Assembly (NCBI RefSeq): GCF_041438805.1
Contig: NZ_CP109190.1
Span: 186,001 to 250,000 of the forward strand
Reading direction: 5' to 3'
Length of the DNA: 64,000 bases
DNA from: Streptomyces sp. NBC_01707
Lineage (GTDB): Bacteria > Actinomycetota > Actinomycetes > Streptomycetales > Streptomycetaceae
Shown here: piece by piece, positions 43,765 through 53,185 of the stretch
Layout: the number at the start of each line of letters is the position of its first letter
Position numbering within the stretch: position 1 is the stretch's first letter
Position numbers and translations under genes: made by a program
The notes under the pieces: model-generated
Told to the model about the DNA's origin: nothing
Database searches by the model: none
The model's input: only the letters and a program-made list of their open reading frames with translations

Positions 43765-45028
43765 ATGATCGACGTGGCGTCGTGGGCAGGTGGCATCGTG
43801 AACGTATCCGGGGTGGACTACGAGGCGGTATTCCAGGTCCTGCCGAGCGCGGTGGCCCTGTTCACCACGGACCTGGTGTACGTCGACGTCAATGAGGCGT
43901 TCCTGAGCAGCATGGGGCGTACCCGCGAGCAGGTGGTAGGGCGCTACCTGTGGGCTGCCTTCCCCGACGATCCCGAGGATGCCGTCGTGACCGGCATGCG
44001 CAAGCTGCGGGACTCGTTGCGGTGGGTGGCTGCCACCGGGGAGCGCGACGCCATGACGCTGCACCGCTACGACGTGGAGTACCCGGATCGGCCCGGGGTG
44101 TGGGAGGAGCGGTACTGGAGTCCGGTCAACGTCCCTGTCTTCGGCCCGGACGGGCGGGTGGCGCTGCTGCTGCACCGGGAGGAGGACATCACCGAGCTGA
44201 TCCGCACCCTCACCGACCGAGGCACCGGTGACCGGCCGACGGTACTGGAAGCCGAGCTGTACACCCGGGCCGGGGAACTGCAGGGGGTCAACGAACGGCT
44301 GCGCGAGACCCACGCCTACGAACACGAAGTCGCTCTGAGGCTGCAAGAAGCGATGCTGCCCGCCCCCGGGCCTGTGAGGCATCACCGCGCGGCAGTGCGC
44401 TACCGCCCGGCGGTCGGGGGGGCTGAACGTGTGCGGGGACTGGTACGACCTCGTCGAACTGCCTGGCGACCGCGTCGCGGTGGCCGTCGGCGACGTCGTC
44501 GGTTGCGGCCTGGCCGCCGCTGCCGTCATGGGCCAGCTGCGTAGCGCCCTCAGCGCCGCTTCCCTCGTTGCTGACGGTCCCGCCCAGGCCCTGGAAGCCC
44601 TCGGCCTGTACGCCCGCTCGGTCGACGGCGCGGAATCGACAACAGCCATTTTGGCCATCGTCGACGGCACCAACCACACCATCGCCTACAGCAGCTCCGG
44701 CCACCCTCCACCGGCCCTGCTGCACCCCGACGGCACCGTGGACTTCCTCGACCAGGCCACCGACCCCCCACTCGGCGCCCGCCCCGAACACGCCCCCCGC
44801 CCCCAGGCCGAGACCACGTTCACCGAAGGGGCCACCCTTGTCCTGTACACCGACGGACTGATCGAACGCCGCCACGAGGACATCGACGCCGGCCTGACCC
44901 GGCTCGCCGACTCCCTCACACGCCACCAGGATGCCGACCCTGAAACGCTCGCCGACGCCCTCCTGGCCGACCTGACCCCACCAGCCGAGGCCACCGACGA
45001 CACCGCCCTGGTCATCCTCCGCCTGTGA
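43765..45028 (+). pseudogene. PAS-domain PP2C (SpoIIE/RsbU-type) phosphatase, frameshifted at a G-run
   Basis: ATG 43765 opens a PAS domain (YEAVFQVLPSAVALFTTDLV, VNEAFLSSMGRTREQVVGRY at about 15-60), then a helical linker (LQGVNERLRETHAYEHEVAL) and the start of a PP2C domain (LRLQEAMLPAPGPVRHHRAA). At a run of seven G (44416-44422) the frame is lost; one base fewer restores VGGLNVCGDWYDLVELPG, VAVAVGDVVGCGLAAAAVMG, YSSSGHPPPALL and LVLYTDGLIERR to 45028. The intact protein would be a partner-switching phosphatase of about 420 residues acting on STAS antagonists. The shift may be real, slippage-prone or a sequencing error. Confidence 0.85.
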
Positions 45029-45381
45029 CAGAGACGGCCAATGTTCTGCAACGGGCGCTCGCTGACGCGCAACGGCACCCCACTGACATGACAGTGGTAC
45101 GGCGCCTGGCCGACGAGATGGTCGCGGCCGGCGCGAAACTGGCCACCGCACTCGAACTCGCCCCGGCCTACCTGCCCCACCGAAAAGTCGCCGACACGCC
45201 CGATACACGTACGACATCGGCTGCGACAAAGTCCATCAGAGTACGAAACCCTCGGCCTCACCGACGAAGGACATCTGACCTCGTTGGCGTGCAACAGGCG
45301 GTCGGTACCGAAGAGCTGGCTGTTCGTCACCCGGCCGCCGGGTCCTGCTCGGCCCAGATCGTCTTGCCGGTCTCCTCGTAG
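45025..45381 (+). CDS. Possible small protein coupled to the phosphatase gene
   Basis: GTG 45025 overlaps the phosphatase stop (GTGA). The first 60 codons look protein-like (NVLQRALADAQRHPTDMTVV, RRLADEMVAAGAKLATALEL), but the rest is Arg/Pro-rich and runs 55 bases into the 3' end of the convergent gene. No family is recognised. Translational coupling is the only real support. Confidence 0.3.
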   Translation: MTETANVLQRALADAQRHPTDMTVVRRLADEMVAAGAKLATALELAPAYLPHRKVADTPDTRTTSAATKSIRVRNPRPHRRRTSDLVGVQQAVGTEELAVRHPAAGSCSAQIVLPVSS

Positions 45382-47361
45382 CGCGTGCCCCAGTGCTGGG
45401 CGAGGGAAGCGACGATGAACAGCCCGCGGCCCCCTTCGTCCTGAAGCCGGGCGTGGCGCAGGTGCGGAACCGTGTCAGCATCATCGGAGACCTCCGTGGA
45501 CAAGGCGCGGTCCAGGATGAGGCGCAGCCTGATGGGCCCCTGGGCGTGGCGGATGACGTTGGTGGCCAGTTCGCTGACGATGAGGTCCGTGGTGGGGATG
45601 TGGTCGTCCAGGTCCCATCGCGTCAGGCACTCGCGGGCCGCGTGCCGGGCGTCGCTCACCGATTGGGCCTCGGCCGGGAAGATCCAGCTGCCGACGCGCG
45701 CGGGGGCGAGGCTGTGGGTCCTGGCCACCAGCAGGGCCGCTCCGTCCTGGAAGGGCTTGCGCAGCACCGTGTAGGCGATGGTGTCGCACACCTCTGCGGG
45801 GGCGACCGGGCGCGCCACCGCTTCGCGGATCCGGCTTAGGCGCTCGTCGGCCTCCGAGGGGTAGCGTCCGGAGACGCTGTCGGAGTAGAAGGTCAGCAGA
45901 GTGCCCTCCGGCAGTTCGCGTTCGCTCATCTCGTACGGGGCTCCGTGGCTCAGGGGCGCTCCTCGAGGAACCCCGAACTCGGTGACGGTTCCGTTGGGAT
46001 GGGTGAGCAGCGGACCGTCCTGCCCTGCTGCGGCGACGGCGCAACGCCGGGTAACCGGATCGTACGCCGCGTACACGCAGTTGGCGGTGAGCGGCGGCCT
46101 GGCCTGGTGGAGAGTCCGTGGGTCGGCGCTGCGCTCGTGCGCCATCCGCTGGACCACGTCGTCGAGGTGGACGAGCAGTTCGTCCGGGGGCAGCTCCAGG
46201 CCGGCGAGCGTGGCGGCGGCGCTTCGCAGCCGACCCATCGTGGCGGAGGCATCGAGGCCCTCGCCGGGGACGAAGCCGATGACGAGGGCGACGCGCGCAC
46301 ACGCGAGTGGGATGACGTCGAACCAGTGCGCGCCGTACCGGCCAGGGAAGTAGCAGTGCGAGGAGTCCACGGCCGAGGTGGTGGGGGGCGCGTGAGGGAG
46401 GAGGCTCAGTTGCAGGGTGGTCGCGATGGCGTGCTCGCGGGTGAAGCGCCGGGCGTTGTCGATGCACAGCGCGGTGCGGCTGGCCAGCTGGGTGGCCAGT
46501 GCGAGGTCCTCCTCGTCAAAGGGGTCGGGACGGGAGCGGTCACGGTAGAAGCTGACCAGGCCCATGACCAGCCCGTGCACGCGGGGCGACGATGAGCGAG
46601 TGGATGCCGGCCCGGGCGATGTACTCCGCCCGCGCCGGGTCGTGGGCAAGCCACGCGCCCGCCTTGTTCACTGGATCCACCAGACGCGGACGCAGGTCGG
46701 CCAGAGCCTGTGTGTAAGGGGTGGGGAACGCGTAGTAGCTGGCTGCTCCCACGGGATAGGCCCCGTACTGCCCTTCGCGCGCTCGGAAGGCAGCCCGCCG
46801 CATGGGCAGGCTGCTCCTCACAGGGCTGAGAGGGGCGTCACCAGTAAGGACGGACTCGAGCAGGTCCACGGCCACGGCGTCGGCAAATTCGGGGAAGACC
46901 ACCTCGGCAAGCTCCTGAGCAGTCCGCAGTGAGTCGAGGGTGTTGCCGATTCGAGCGCGGGCGGTGCTCAGCAGTTCCAGCCCCCGGCGGTTCTTCATGG
47001 AGACGGAGACGTCGTGGATCATTCCCGCGGCGCCGACGATTCGGTGGGAGCCGTCCTGCAGCCGGTAGCCGGTCACCGAGTAGTCGTGCCGGTGCTCGGG
47101 GTCGGCCCCCGTGTATCCGACGACGTGCTGGTCGCGGACGGTATCGCTCCCCAGTGCCTCACGGATCACCGCCGACATCGGGATGCCGGTGTCCAGGTCT
47201 GCAAGGGGGGTGCCTACCACCGAGCTGCGAGGAAGGCCACGCATGCCCAGCGCCGCGGGATTGGCCCGCAGCACCAGCAGGTCCGTGTCGTAGACCTCGA
47301 GCCCCGCCTCGGCCTGCTCGAACAGGGCCTTCTCGAACCATTCCCCGCGGCCGGGGCTCAT
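45327..47361 (-). pseudogene. PAS-GAF-PP2C-HATPase regulator, broken by a frameshift
   Basis: ATG 47361 opens MSPGRGEWFEKALFEQAEAG, a PAS domain (VYDTDLLVLRANPAALGMRG) and a GAF domain (TLDSLRTAQELAEVVFPEFA to IHSLIVAP). Near 46581-46590 the frame changes, consistent with loss of about 5 bases. It resumes GLVMGLVSFYRDRSRPDPFD, EEDLALATQLASRTALCIDN, then a PP2C/SpoIIE domain (FPGRYGAHWFDVIPLACARV, LTFYSDSVSGRYPSE) and a C-terminal HATPase_c kinase-like domain (TTDLIVSELATNVIRHAQGP, GGRGLFIVASLAQHWGTRYE). Intact relatives of about 670-700 residues combine phosphatase and anti-sigma-kinase functions in Streptomyces stress signalling. Confidence 0.88.
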
Positions 47362-47950
47362 GAGCCCGTGCGGAGGCGGGCCGTGGCTCCTGTGTCCCTC
47401 CGGGGCCCGCGACACAGGCGGCACGTGGCTGTCGGGCCAGCACAACCCGTGGCGGGACCGGCATCCCTCAGGCTCCTGGCGCCCGGCGTCCGCAGGACAG
47501 ATGCCCGGTACCGCCGTGGGCAGGGTCGCGGGCGTGGGCCTGGGTCTGCGACGGGCCGGCTGGTCGGCTTGTTCCCGCAGCTCCAACGTGATGACCTGGT
47601 GTTCACCCGTCGAGTGAAAATGGCCATGTGCTGCCTCGGCTCTTGTTTCGCGGGCAGTCCCGCCGTAAGTACGACATTCCTTTGGACCAAGCCGCGCCTT
47701 TTACCATCAATGCACCACAGGGGTGAACGCGCCAGCTGGTCGCACAGTTCGCTCCTTGTTCCCCCAATGCAGAGCGTTCAGCGGCCCTACGCAATGGCCT
47801 CCTCGCTTGCGAGTGCCTTGGGGATCTGTGAGCTTGCGGTACGGCCCGGCTGGCAAGGTCGGGGCGTCAGCGCCCGCATCCCTGCGCCGCGCTCCCCGGC
47901 CACAGAGCGGATCGCATGCCCGGTTGCGCCGCCAATACTCAAGAGACTCG
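47362..47950. other. 589 bases without a supported gene
   Basis: This region lies upstream of the broken PAS-GAF gene and downstream of the STAS fragment. The frames present are short and GC-biased on both strands. Confidence 0.4.
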
Positions 47951-48103
47951 TTAGATCTGGCAAGTCGCGTGCAGGCCGCTGATCTCGAAGAACCTGACTA
48001 TCCGGCCGTGGATGCACGTGATACGCAGTGAGCCATCGTGTTCACGGATGCGTTTCGTGATCGCCACGATCATGCCCAGTCCCAAGGAGCGGCCGGTTTC
48101 GGG
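47951..48103 (-). pseudogene. Fragment of a STAS-domain anti-sigma antagonist
   Basis: The minus frame reads SPETGRSLGLGMIVAITKRI, REHDGSLRITCIHGRIVRFF, EISGLHATCQI and a stop. It matches the second half of SpoIIAA/RsbV-type STAS proteins (GLGMIVAxTKRI...RVxRxFExxGLH). The N-terminus with the phosphorylatable Ser (DSTG motif) is missing and the C-terminal helix is cut. Intact STAS proteins are substrates of PP2C phosphatases like those next door. Confidence 0.7.
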
Positions 48104-48198
48104 TGAAGAGGCGAACCCACAGCCGAGCCGGACGGCGAATGGCTCCGACGGCAGTGTCTTCGGCCGTCGGAGCCCTGGGTGTGTCCCGCCGGGATCCG

Positions 48199-49218
48199 TC
48201 AGGTGGTGGTCGCCGGGTGCGGGTCGCCGAGGTACGGGAACCGGTCCAGGGTGTCGGTGTGCGCAGTCAGACCGGTGGGCGGCGCTTGGTTCTTGGTGAG
48301 GAAGGCGACCCGGATGTCGATGACGTCTTCCGCGAATGTCCGGCCGTTCGGGTACGCGGCAGGCTTGGACGGGTCGAAGTGCAGCACGTCCGGCAGCAGG
48401 CCGTGCTCGTCGAGCGCGGTGATCGCCTCCTCACGCGAGTAGCCGCCGGTGTGGCCCAACAGGTGGACGAACTGGTCCGTCCACCTGGCCCGGTCGTTGA
48501 CCGGCTCGCCGGCGTTGTACTCCTCCTTCGTGTCGTCGGTGTTGAAGAAGCTGCTCATCGACGGGTGCCCGGCCCGGTCCGCGTGGACGAGTTCGCCGTC
48601 GCGCAGGACGCTGCACCGGCCCCAGATGTGCAGCTCGGTCTTGGGGGCCAGCTCCGCGGTCGGCAGTTCGATGGCCATGGAGAAGACGTTGGCCGTGCTG
48701 TTCGAGTCGACGCCGGTCCAAGGGGACTTTCCGCCCAGATGCGGCGCGGTGAAATTCCGGTTGCCGCTGGTGTCGAACAGATCCTTGATTCCGTCGAAGT
48801 CGAAGAAAAAGGCGTCGCTGCGGCTGCCGGCGGCCACCTTGTAGTCACCGCTGTCGACCACGTCGGCCCGGGGACCGAAGGAGACGGCGGCATCCGACAC
48901 GATCTTGGTGCCGACCGCCTCGGGCCTGCGGGACTCCGTGCCGGTTGCCATGAAGACGCTGTAGGTCTGCGAGCCGTCGGCTGCCGGCGGGCCGAAGACC
49001 CAGCTGAAGGCGACGTCGGTCAGGTAGTCGCCGTCGTTGTCGACGTTCAGGCGGTAAACGGCGTCGGGGTGCAGGGCATCGGCGTTGGGATTGGCGTTGA
49101 GGATGAGAACGGTCCTGCTCGGATCGCCGGGAGCCCCGAAGGCGTACAGATCGCACAGATCGAGACGCTGGTCGCCGAGTGGTGGCCCAAGGCTGAGGCC
49201 GGTGAAGTGGTTGGACAT
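48199..49218 (-). CDS. DUF4331-family protein
   Basis: A 339-residue protein from ATG 49218 with GAAGGG upstream. It has DUF4331 features: MSNHFTGLSLGPPLGDQRLD, LCDLYAFGAPGDPSRTVLIL, NANPNADALHPDAVYRLNVD, NDGDYLTDVAFSWVFG, ARWTDQFVHLLGHTGGYSRE and GRTFAEDVIDIRVAFLTKN near the end. There is no obvious signal peptide, though many relatives are exported. The family function is unknown; some members lie near oxidoreductases or stress genes. It is monocistronic here. Confidence 0.88.
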   Translation of the reverse strand: MSNHFTGLSLGPPLGDQRLDLCDLYAFGAPGDPSRTVLILNANPNADALHPDAVYRLNVDNDGDYLTDVAFSWVFGPPAADGSQTYSVFMATGTESRRPEAVGTKIVSDAAVSFGPRADVVDSGDYKVAAGSRSDAFFFDFDGIKDLFDTSGNRNFTAPHLGGKSPWTGVDSNSTANVFSMAIELPTAELAPKTELHIWGRCSVLRDGELVHADRAGHPSMSSFFNTDDTKEEYNAGEPVNDRARWTDQFVHLLGHTGGYSREEAITALDEHGLLPDVLHFDPSKPAAYPNGRTFAEDVIDIRVAFLTKNQAPPTGLTAHTDTLDRFPYLGDPHPATTT

Positions 49219-50287
49219 GTCAGGCCCTTCCATTGCTCGCCCGCCGGAAAAAGCCACTAGAACGCTCGAACGGCCGTTCTGGGCACGTGAGATACACACA
49301 TCTGGGCGGTGCGTCCACGCTAGCCGCCACAGGATTCCGTCCGTCGAGGGCGGAGGTACAGCCGGCAAACAACGCTCGAATGGGTCACCGACAGGCGAGC
49401 CGGGCCTGGGCGCACCTCCCACAGTGAGCACATCAGCCGGACGCGGCTCGCCCCCAGGCTGCTGCGCTTCCACCGGTTCGCCGGGGTCAGCGCCCCCTGC
49501 TCACCGCGCATCAGCGGGGCGGCGTTCACCCAGATGCGATGGTGGTTCCACGCACAGTGATACCGCGCACATCGGCGGCGAGCGTCTGGGGCGGTTGCTG
49601 CCAAGCAGGCGCTCCCCTGCCCGTCAGGACAACATGCAGCCCCTCGCCGCCCACATGCGCGCCGATTTCCCTCTGGAAGCACTGGAGATGGCCATGTGAG
49701 GGCGTGAAACCAAGGAGCAATCGGGCCTGATTCATCCCAGCGACCGCGCTCCCCCGAGGCCCACTCGTGCCCTTCAAGAAGACCGTCGCACGATCGGGCC
49801 TCCTTGCGTGTCTCGCCCGCGCGGCCGGCCGGTAAAGCGGACGATAATCATCCCCATCGGGTGGCCGCCAGGGCGTCCCCGGCCCCGACTCATCGAGATC
49901 CCGCTGCAGGTCAGGCCGCCAGACTGGTCCACATCCCGCATCGTCGGAAATTATTGACCGATCGTTCCGTCTGGTGTTCACTGTCGGGTATTGACGCAGG
50001 CGCCGCTCTGGCCCTGCCGCGCGTGCGGGCGGGCGGGCGGGTCGATGTAATGACCGGGGCGTCGCACGGAGGCCGACGGCCGCCCCGTCCCACCGGTTGC
50101 GTCCGCTGGCGGCCGGGGCACACCGGTCCGACCACGAAGCGTCTCGCACTTGGCCTGCCGGGCATCGGCGACCTCGAACCGCGCCGCCTGCCGACAGCCG
50201 TACGGGATCCCGTCCAACGGCAGCACCAGCGGGCCTGCGGTGGCGAGAGCAGTACAGGCCGCGAAAGTACGCGCTGGGTAGGACGCG
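49219..50287. other. 1.07 kb without a supported gene
   Basis: No frame on either strand shows a recognisable start plus family pattern. A less GC-rich patch near 49945-49990 (attattgaccgatcgttccg) might be a promoter or operator. It could be remnant DNA between two minus-strand genes. Confidence 0.4.
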
Positions 50288-50746
50288 TTACGGGGCCACC
50301 ACCAGGGTCTGAGGGGCGAGTGCCTTCATCTGCATGCGTAGCCAGCCGAGTTGTGTGCCGGTGTCAGGACTGCAGTCGCTGACTGCGTGGATGAGGTCTC
50401 GATCGCGAACGGCGTGGGCTGCCTGCCCGATGAGTTGCCAGGTGATGTCGACGAGCGTGGCCAGCTGGTAGAGGTCTTGCAGGTCGCGCAACAGACCGGC
50501 TGGGCCGGTCCGCACAGCGGTCAGCCCTTGCGCGTGGAGGCGTTCGGGCGCGAGCTCGCTCGGATCTTCGTATCGTGCTCGGATGTGGGCGAGTGTCTCG
50601 GCATGCTCAGCGCACTGTCCGTAGAAGCGAGCGGTGGTCCAATGCACGTCGGCGTCGGCCGCGTGGCCCTCGGAGACCAGCTCGTAGCTGTGTCCCAGGG
50701 TCTTTTCGGCCGTCTGCAGGAAGTCGAGGTAAGTGATGAGGTGCAT
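50288..50746 (-). CDS. Small helical protein downstream of the molybdoenzyme
   Basis: A 152-residue, largely alpha-helical soluble protein from ATG 50746 with AGGGA about 5 bases upstream (MHLITYLDFLQTAEKTLGHS). It starts 8 bases after the molybdopterin-enzyme stop codon, so they are almost surely cotranscribed. His/Glu-containing helices (TARFYGQCAEHAETLAHIRA and IGQAAHAVRDRDLIHAVSDC) suggest a four-helix bundle, perhaps ferritin-like or a maturation chaperone. No family is recognised; the role is inferred from position. Confidence 0.7.
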   Translation of the reverse strand: MHLITYLDFLQTAEKTLGHSYELVSEGHAADADVHWTTARFYGQCAEHAETLAHIRARYEDPSELAPERLHAQGLTAVRTGPAGLLRDLQDLYQLATLVDITWQLIGQAAHAVRDRDLIHAVSDCSPDTGTQLGWLRMQMKALAPQTLVVAP

Positions 50747-50753
50747 GGTGTCC

Positions 50754-53123
50754 CTACTTCTGTGCCGTGCCGTCCAGAGGACGCACCGGTGCTGAGGCCG
50801 TGGTGGTGGGAGCGGGCGCGGGTCCGTGGCCGGCGCTGATCCGTTGCAGAGCGACTGCAGCGACTTTGAACTCCGGCTGTTTGGAAACCGGATCCCATCC
50901 AGTGACTGTGAGCTCGTTGGCGGCGGTGTCAGTGCCTCCGTAGTGCCAGGGGGCGAACACCACCCCTTCTCGGGTGTGGGAAATCCGGGCGGGTGCCTGG
51001 ATGCTGCCGCGCCGCGAGGTGACGCGCACAATGTCGCCTTCGCTGATGCCGAGTCGCTGGGCGTCGGGCTCGGAGATTTCCACCCACATCGAGGGCGCTG
51101 CGTCGTTGAGTTGGGGGCTGCGGCTGGTCTTGGTACGTGTGTGCCAGTGGTACAGGGTGCGGCCGGTGGTGAACCGTAGTGGATAGGCAGCGTCTGGCTC
51201 TTCGAACGGTGGCTCGTAGGCAGTTGTCTTCAAAATGGCGCGTCCGTCGGCTCCTTGTGCCAGGTAGGTGTCCTGCCCTACGGGCGCACCTGTGGCAAGG
51301 TCGTGCCCATAGGACTCGCAAATATCCGGGTTTGTGTTGAACTGCCCATTGGTGTAGAGCCGTTCGCTCCCATCGGGCGTGGCACTGGTACAGGGCCACT
51401 GGATGCCGCCTACTTCGTGCAGCTTTTCGTAGCTAAGCCCCGTGTAGTCGCACGGTCGTCCGGCGCTGGCTGCCTTCCACGCCTCGAAGGCCTGCTTGGG
51501 TGTGTCCCATGAGGGCAGCGGATGGTTCTCCTTATCAGTCAGCCCCATCAGTCGGGCGTAGTCGACGAAGATTTCCATGTCGCCGCGGGCTTGACCCGGT
51601 GGTTCGACGGCTTTTTCTTGCAGGTGCACGGTCCTGTCCACGTTGGTGAACGTTCCGGTCTTTTCTGCCCACAGGGCCGCAGGCAGCACCACGTCAGCTA
51701 GTTCGGTGGTTTCGGTGCGGTAGCCGTCGGAGACCACTACGAAGCACTGGTCGCCCGAGAGAATGCGTCGGATGCGTGCGAGATCTGGCATGGATACGGC
51801 TGGGTTGGTGGCGGCGATCCAGAGGAATCCGACGGAGCCTTGTTCGGCGTAGCGGAAGATGGTGTTGCTGTCCGTGGGGGCGGCCCAGTGCGGGATTACG
51901 ATCGGGTCCACGTTCCACAATTCGGCCAGTTCCCGTACGTGGTGTGGGTTCTCCCAGTTGCGGAATCCTGGAAGCGCTGGGCCGCAACCGGCCTCGCGGT
52001 TGTTCTGCGCTGAGGGCTGGCCGTTCATCTGCAGAATGCCCGCGCCCGGTCTCCCGAGCATGCCACGCAGCAGGTGGAGATTGTTGACCTGGCAGGCGGC
52101 TGCGGTGGCTTGGTGTGACTGGTAGAAGCCCATGGAGCAGGTCGACACGACGCGGCTGCTTGAGCCGAAGATTTCTGCTGCCGCTTCGATGTCCCTGGCC
52201 GGAACGCCGCAAATCTCGGCGGCCCACTCCGGGGTGGTCTCGCGGGTGCGCTGATCCAGCTGGTCGAAGCCCACGGTGTGGGTGTCTACGTAGTTGGTGT
52301 CGACCCAGCCCTTGGCAATTAGCTCGTGGACGAGGGCGTTCATCAGAGCGAGATTGGTACCGTTGCGGATCGGCAGGTGAACGGTGGCACGCTCGGCCAC
52401 TTTGGTCCGTCGGGGATCTGCACACACCAGCCTCGGTGGTTCCGTGGCGTCCAGGCGGTCGAGCATTCGTGCCCACAGTACGCTCTGGGTTTCCGCGACG
52501 TTGTGGCCGAAGAGGAAGAGCGCGTCGCAGTGGTCAATGTCCGTGTAGGAACCTGGCTGACCGTCCGTGCCGAAGGACTCCTGGAACGCGGCGGCCGCGG
52601 TGGCGGTGCACAGGCGCGTGTTTCCGTCCATGTGCGGCGTGCCGATTCCCCCCTTTCCGATCACCGCCAGGGTGTAGTACTCCTCGATCGTCAGCTGGCC
52701 AGAGGTGTAGAAGGCGTGGCTCAGCGGTCCCTTGGTGTCCAGGAGTGCCCGCGATCGCTCGACGACCCTGCCCATGGCGGTGTCCCAGTCGGTCTCGATC
52801 AACCGGCCCTCTTCACGGATCAGCGGTGTGGTCAAGCGATCGCGCTGCTCGCCCTGCCACCCGTAGAGGCCTTTGGGCCCCAGTCGCCCGTGATTGATCC
52901 GGTCCTCGGCACGGCCTCGGACTCCGACCATCCGGCCGTCGCGCACCGCCACCTCCAGTCCGCACCCGTTGGAGCACAGCAGGCACGCTCCCCGCACCCA
53001 TTTTTCGACGTCGGCCTCGCCGATACCGTCCAGCAGGAATTGGTCGACCCTCTTCGGCCACGGGCTTCCCGCGGTGTGCGGGGTGCGAGTTCCCCAGATG
53101 TCCGAGATGCGATCGCTTTGCAT
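50754..53123 (-). CDS. Molybdopterin oxidoreductase (nitrate-reductase/formate-dehydrogenase superfamily), missing one Fe-S Cys
   Basis: A 789-residue protein of the DMSO-reductase superfamily from ATG 53123. The N-terminus has C47-x2-C50-x3-C54 (ACLLCSNGCGLEV), but the fourth [4Fe-4S] ligand is absent: where NxGxLCxKG is expected the sequence is INHGRLGPKGLYGWQG, with Gly82. A probable Mo ligand is Cys172 in NTRLCTATAAAAFQE. Other MGD-binding segments are FLFGHNVAETQSVLW, LLRGMLGRPGAGILQMNGQP and FTTGRTLYHWHTRTKTSRSP near the C-terminus. It is closest in pattern to NasC/NapA-type catalytic subunits. It has no TAT signal, so it is cytosolic. Neighbours are a TehA/SLAC1-type transporter upstream and a small helical protein downstream. 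Confidence 0.88.
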   Translation of the reverse strand: MQSDRISDIWGTRTPHTAGSPWPKRVDQFLLDGIGEADVEKWVRGACLLCSNGCGLEVAVRDGRMVGVRGRAEDRINHGRLGPKGLYGWQGEQRDRLTTPLIREEGRLIETDWDTAMGRVVERSRALLDTKGPLSHAFYTSGQLTIEEYYTLAVIGKGGIGTPHMDGNTRLCTATAAAAFQESFGTDGQPGSYTDIDHCDALFLFGHNVAETQSVLWARMLDRLDATEPPRLVCADPRRTKVAERATVHLPIRNGTNLALMNALVHELIAKGWVDTNYVDTHTVGFDQLDQRTRETTPEWAAEICGVPARDIEAAAEIFGSSSRVVSTCSMGFYQSHQATAAACQVNNLHLLRGMLGRPGAGILQMNGQPSAQNNREAGCGPALPGFRNWENPHHVRELAELWNVDPIVIPHWAAPTDSNTIFRYAEQGSVGFLWIAATNPAVSMPDLARIRRILSGDQCFVVVSDGYRTETTELADVVLPAALWAEKTGTFTNVDRTVHLQEKAVEPPGQARGDMEIFVDYARLMGLTDKENHPLPSWDTPKQAFEAWKAASAGRPCDYTGLSYEKLHEVGGIQWPCTSATPDGSERLYTNGQFNTNPDICESYGHDLATGAPVGQDTYLAQGADGRAILKTTAYEPPFEEPDAAYPLRFTTGRTLYHWHTRTKTSRSPQLNDAAPSMWVEISEPDAQRLGISEGDIVRVTSRRGSIQAPARISHTREGVVFAPWHYGGTDTAANELTVTGWDPVSKQPEFKVAAVALQRISAGHGPAPAPTTTASAPVRPLDGTAQK

Positions 53124-53185
53124 GTCCCACAGTCCTTTCGTGCCGTGCTGTTCTCGCTGCGACCTGTGCCCGCAGCGGCCGTCGG

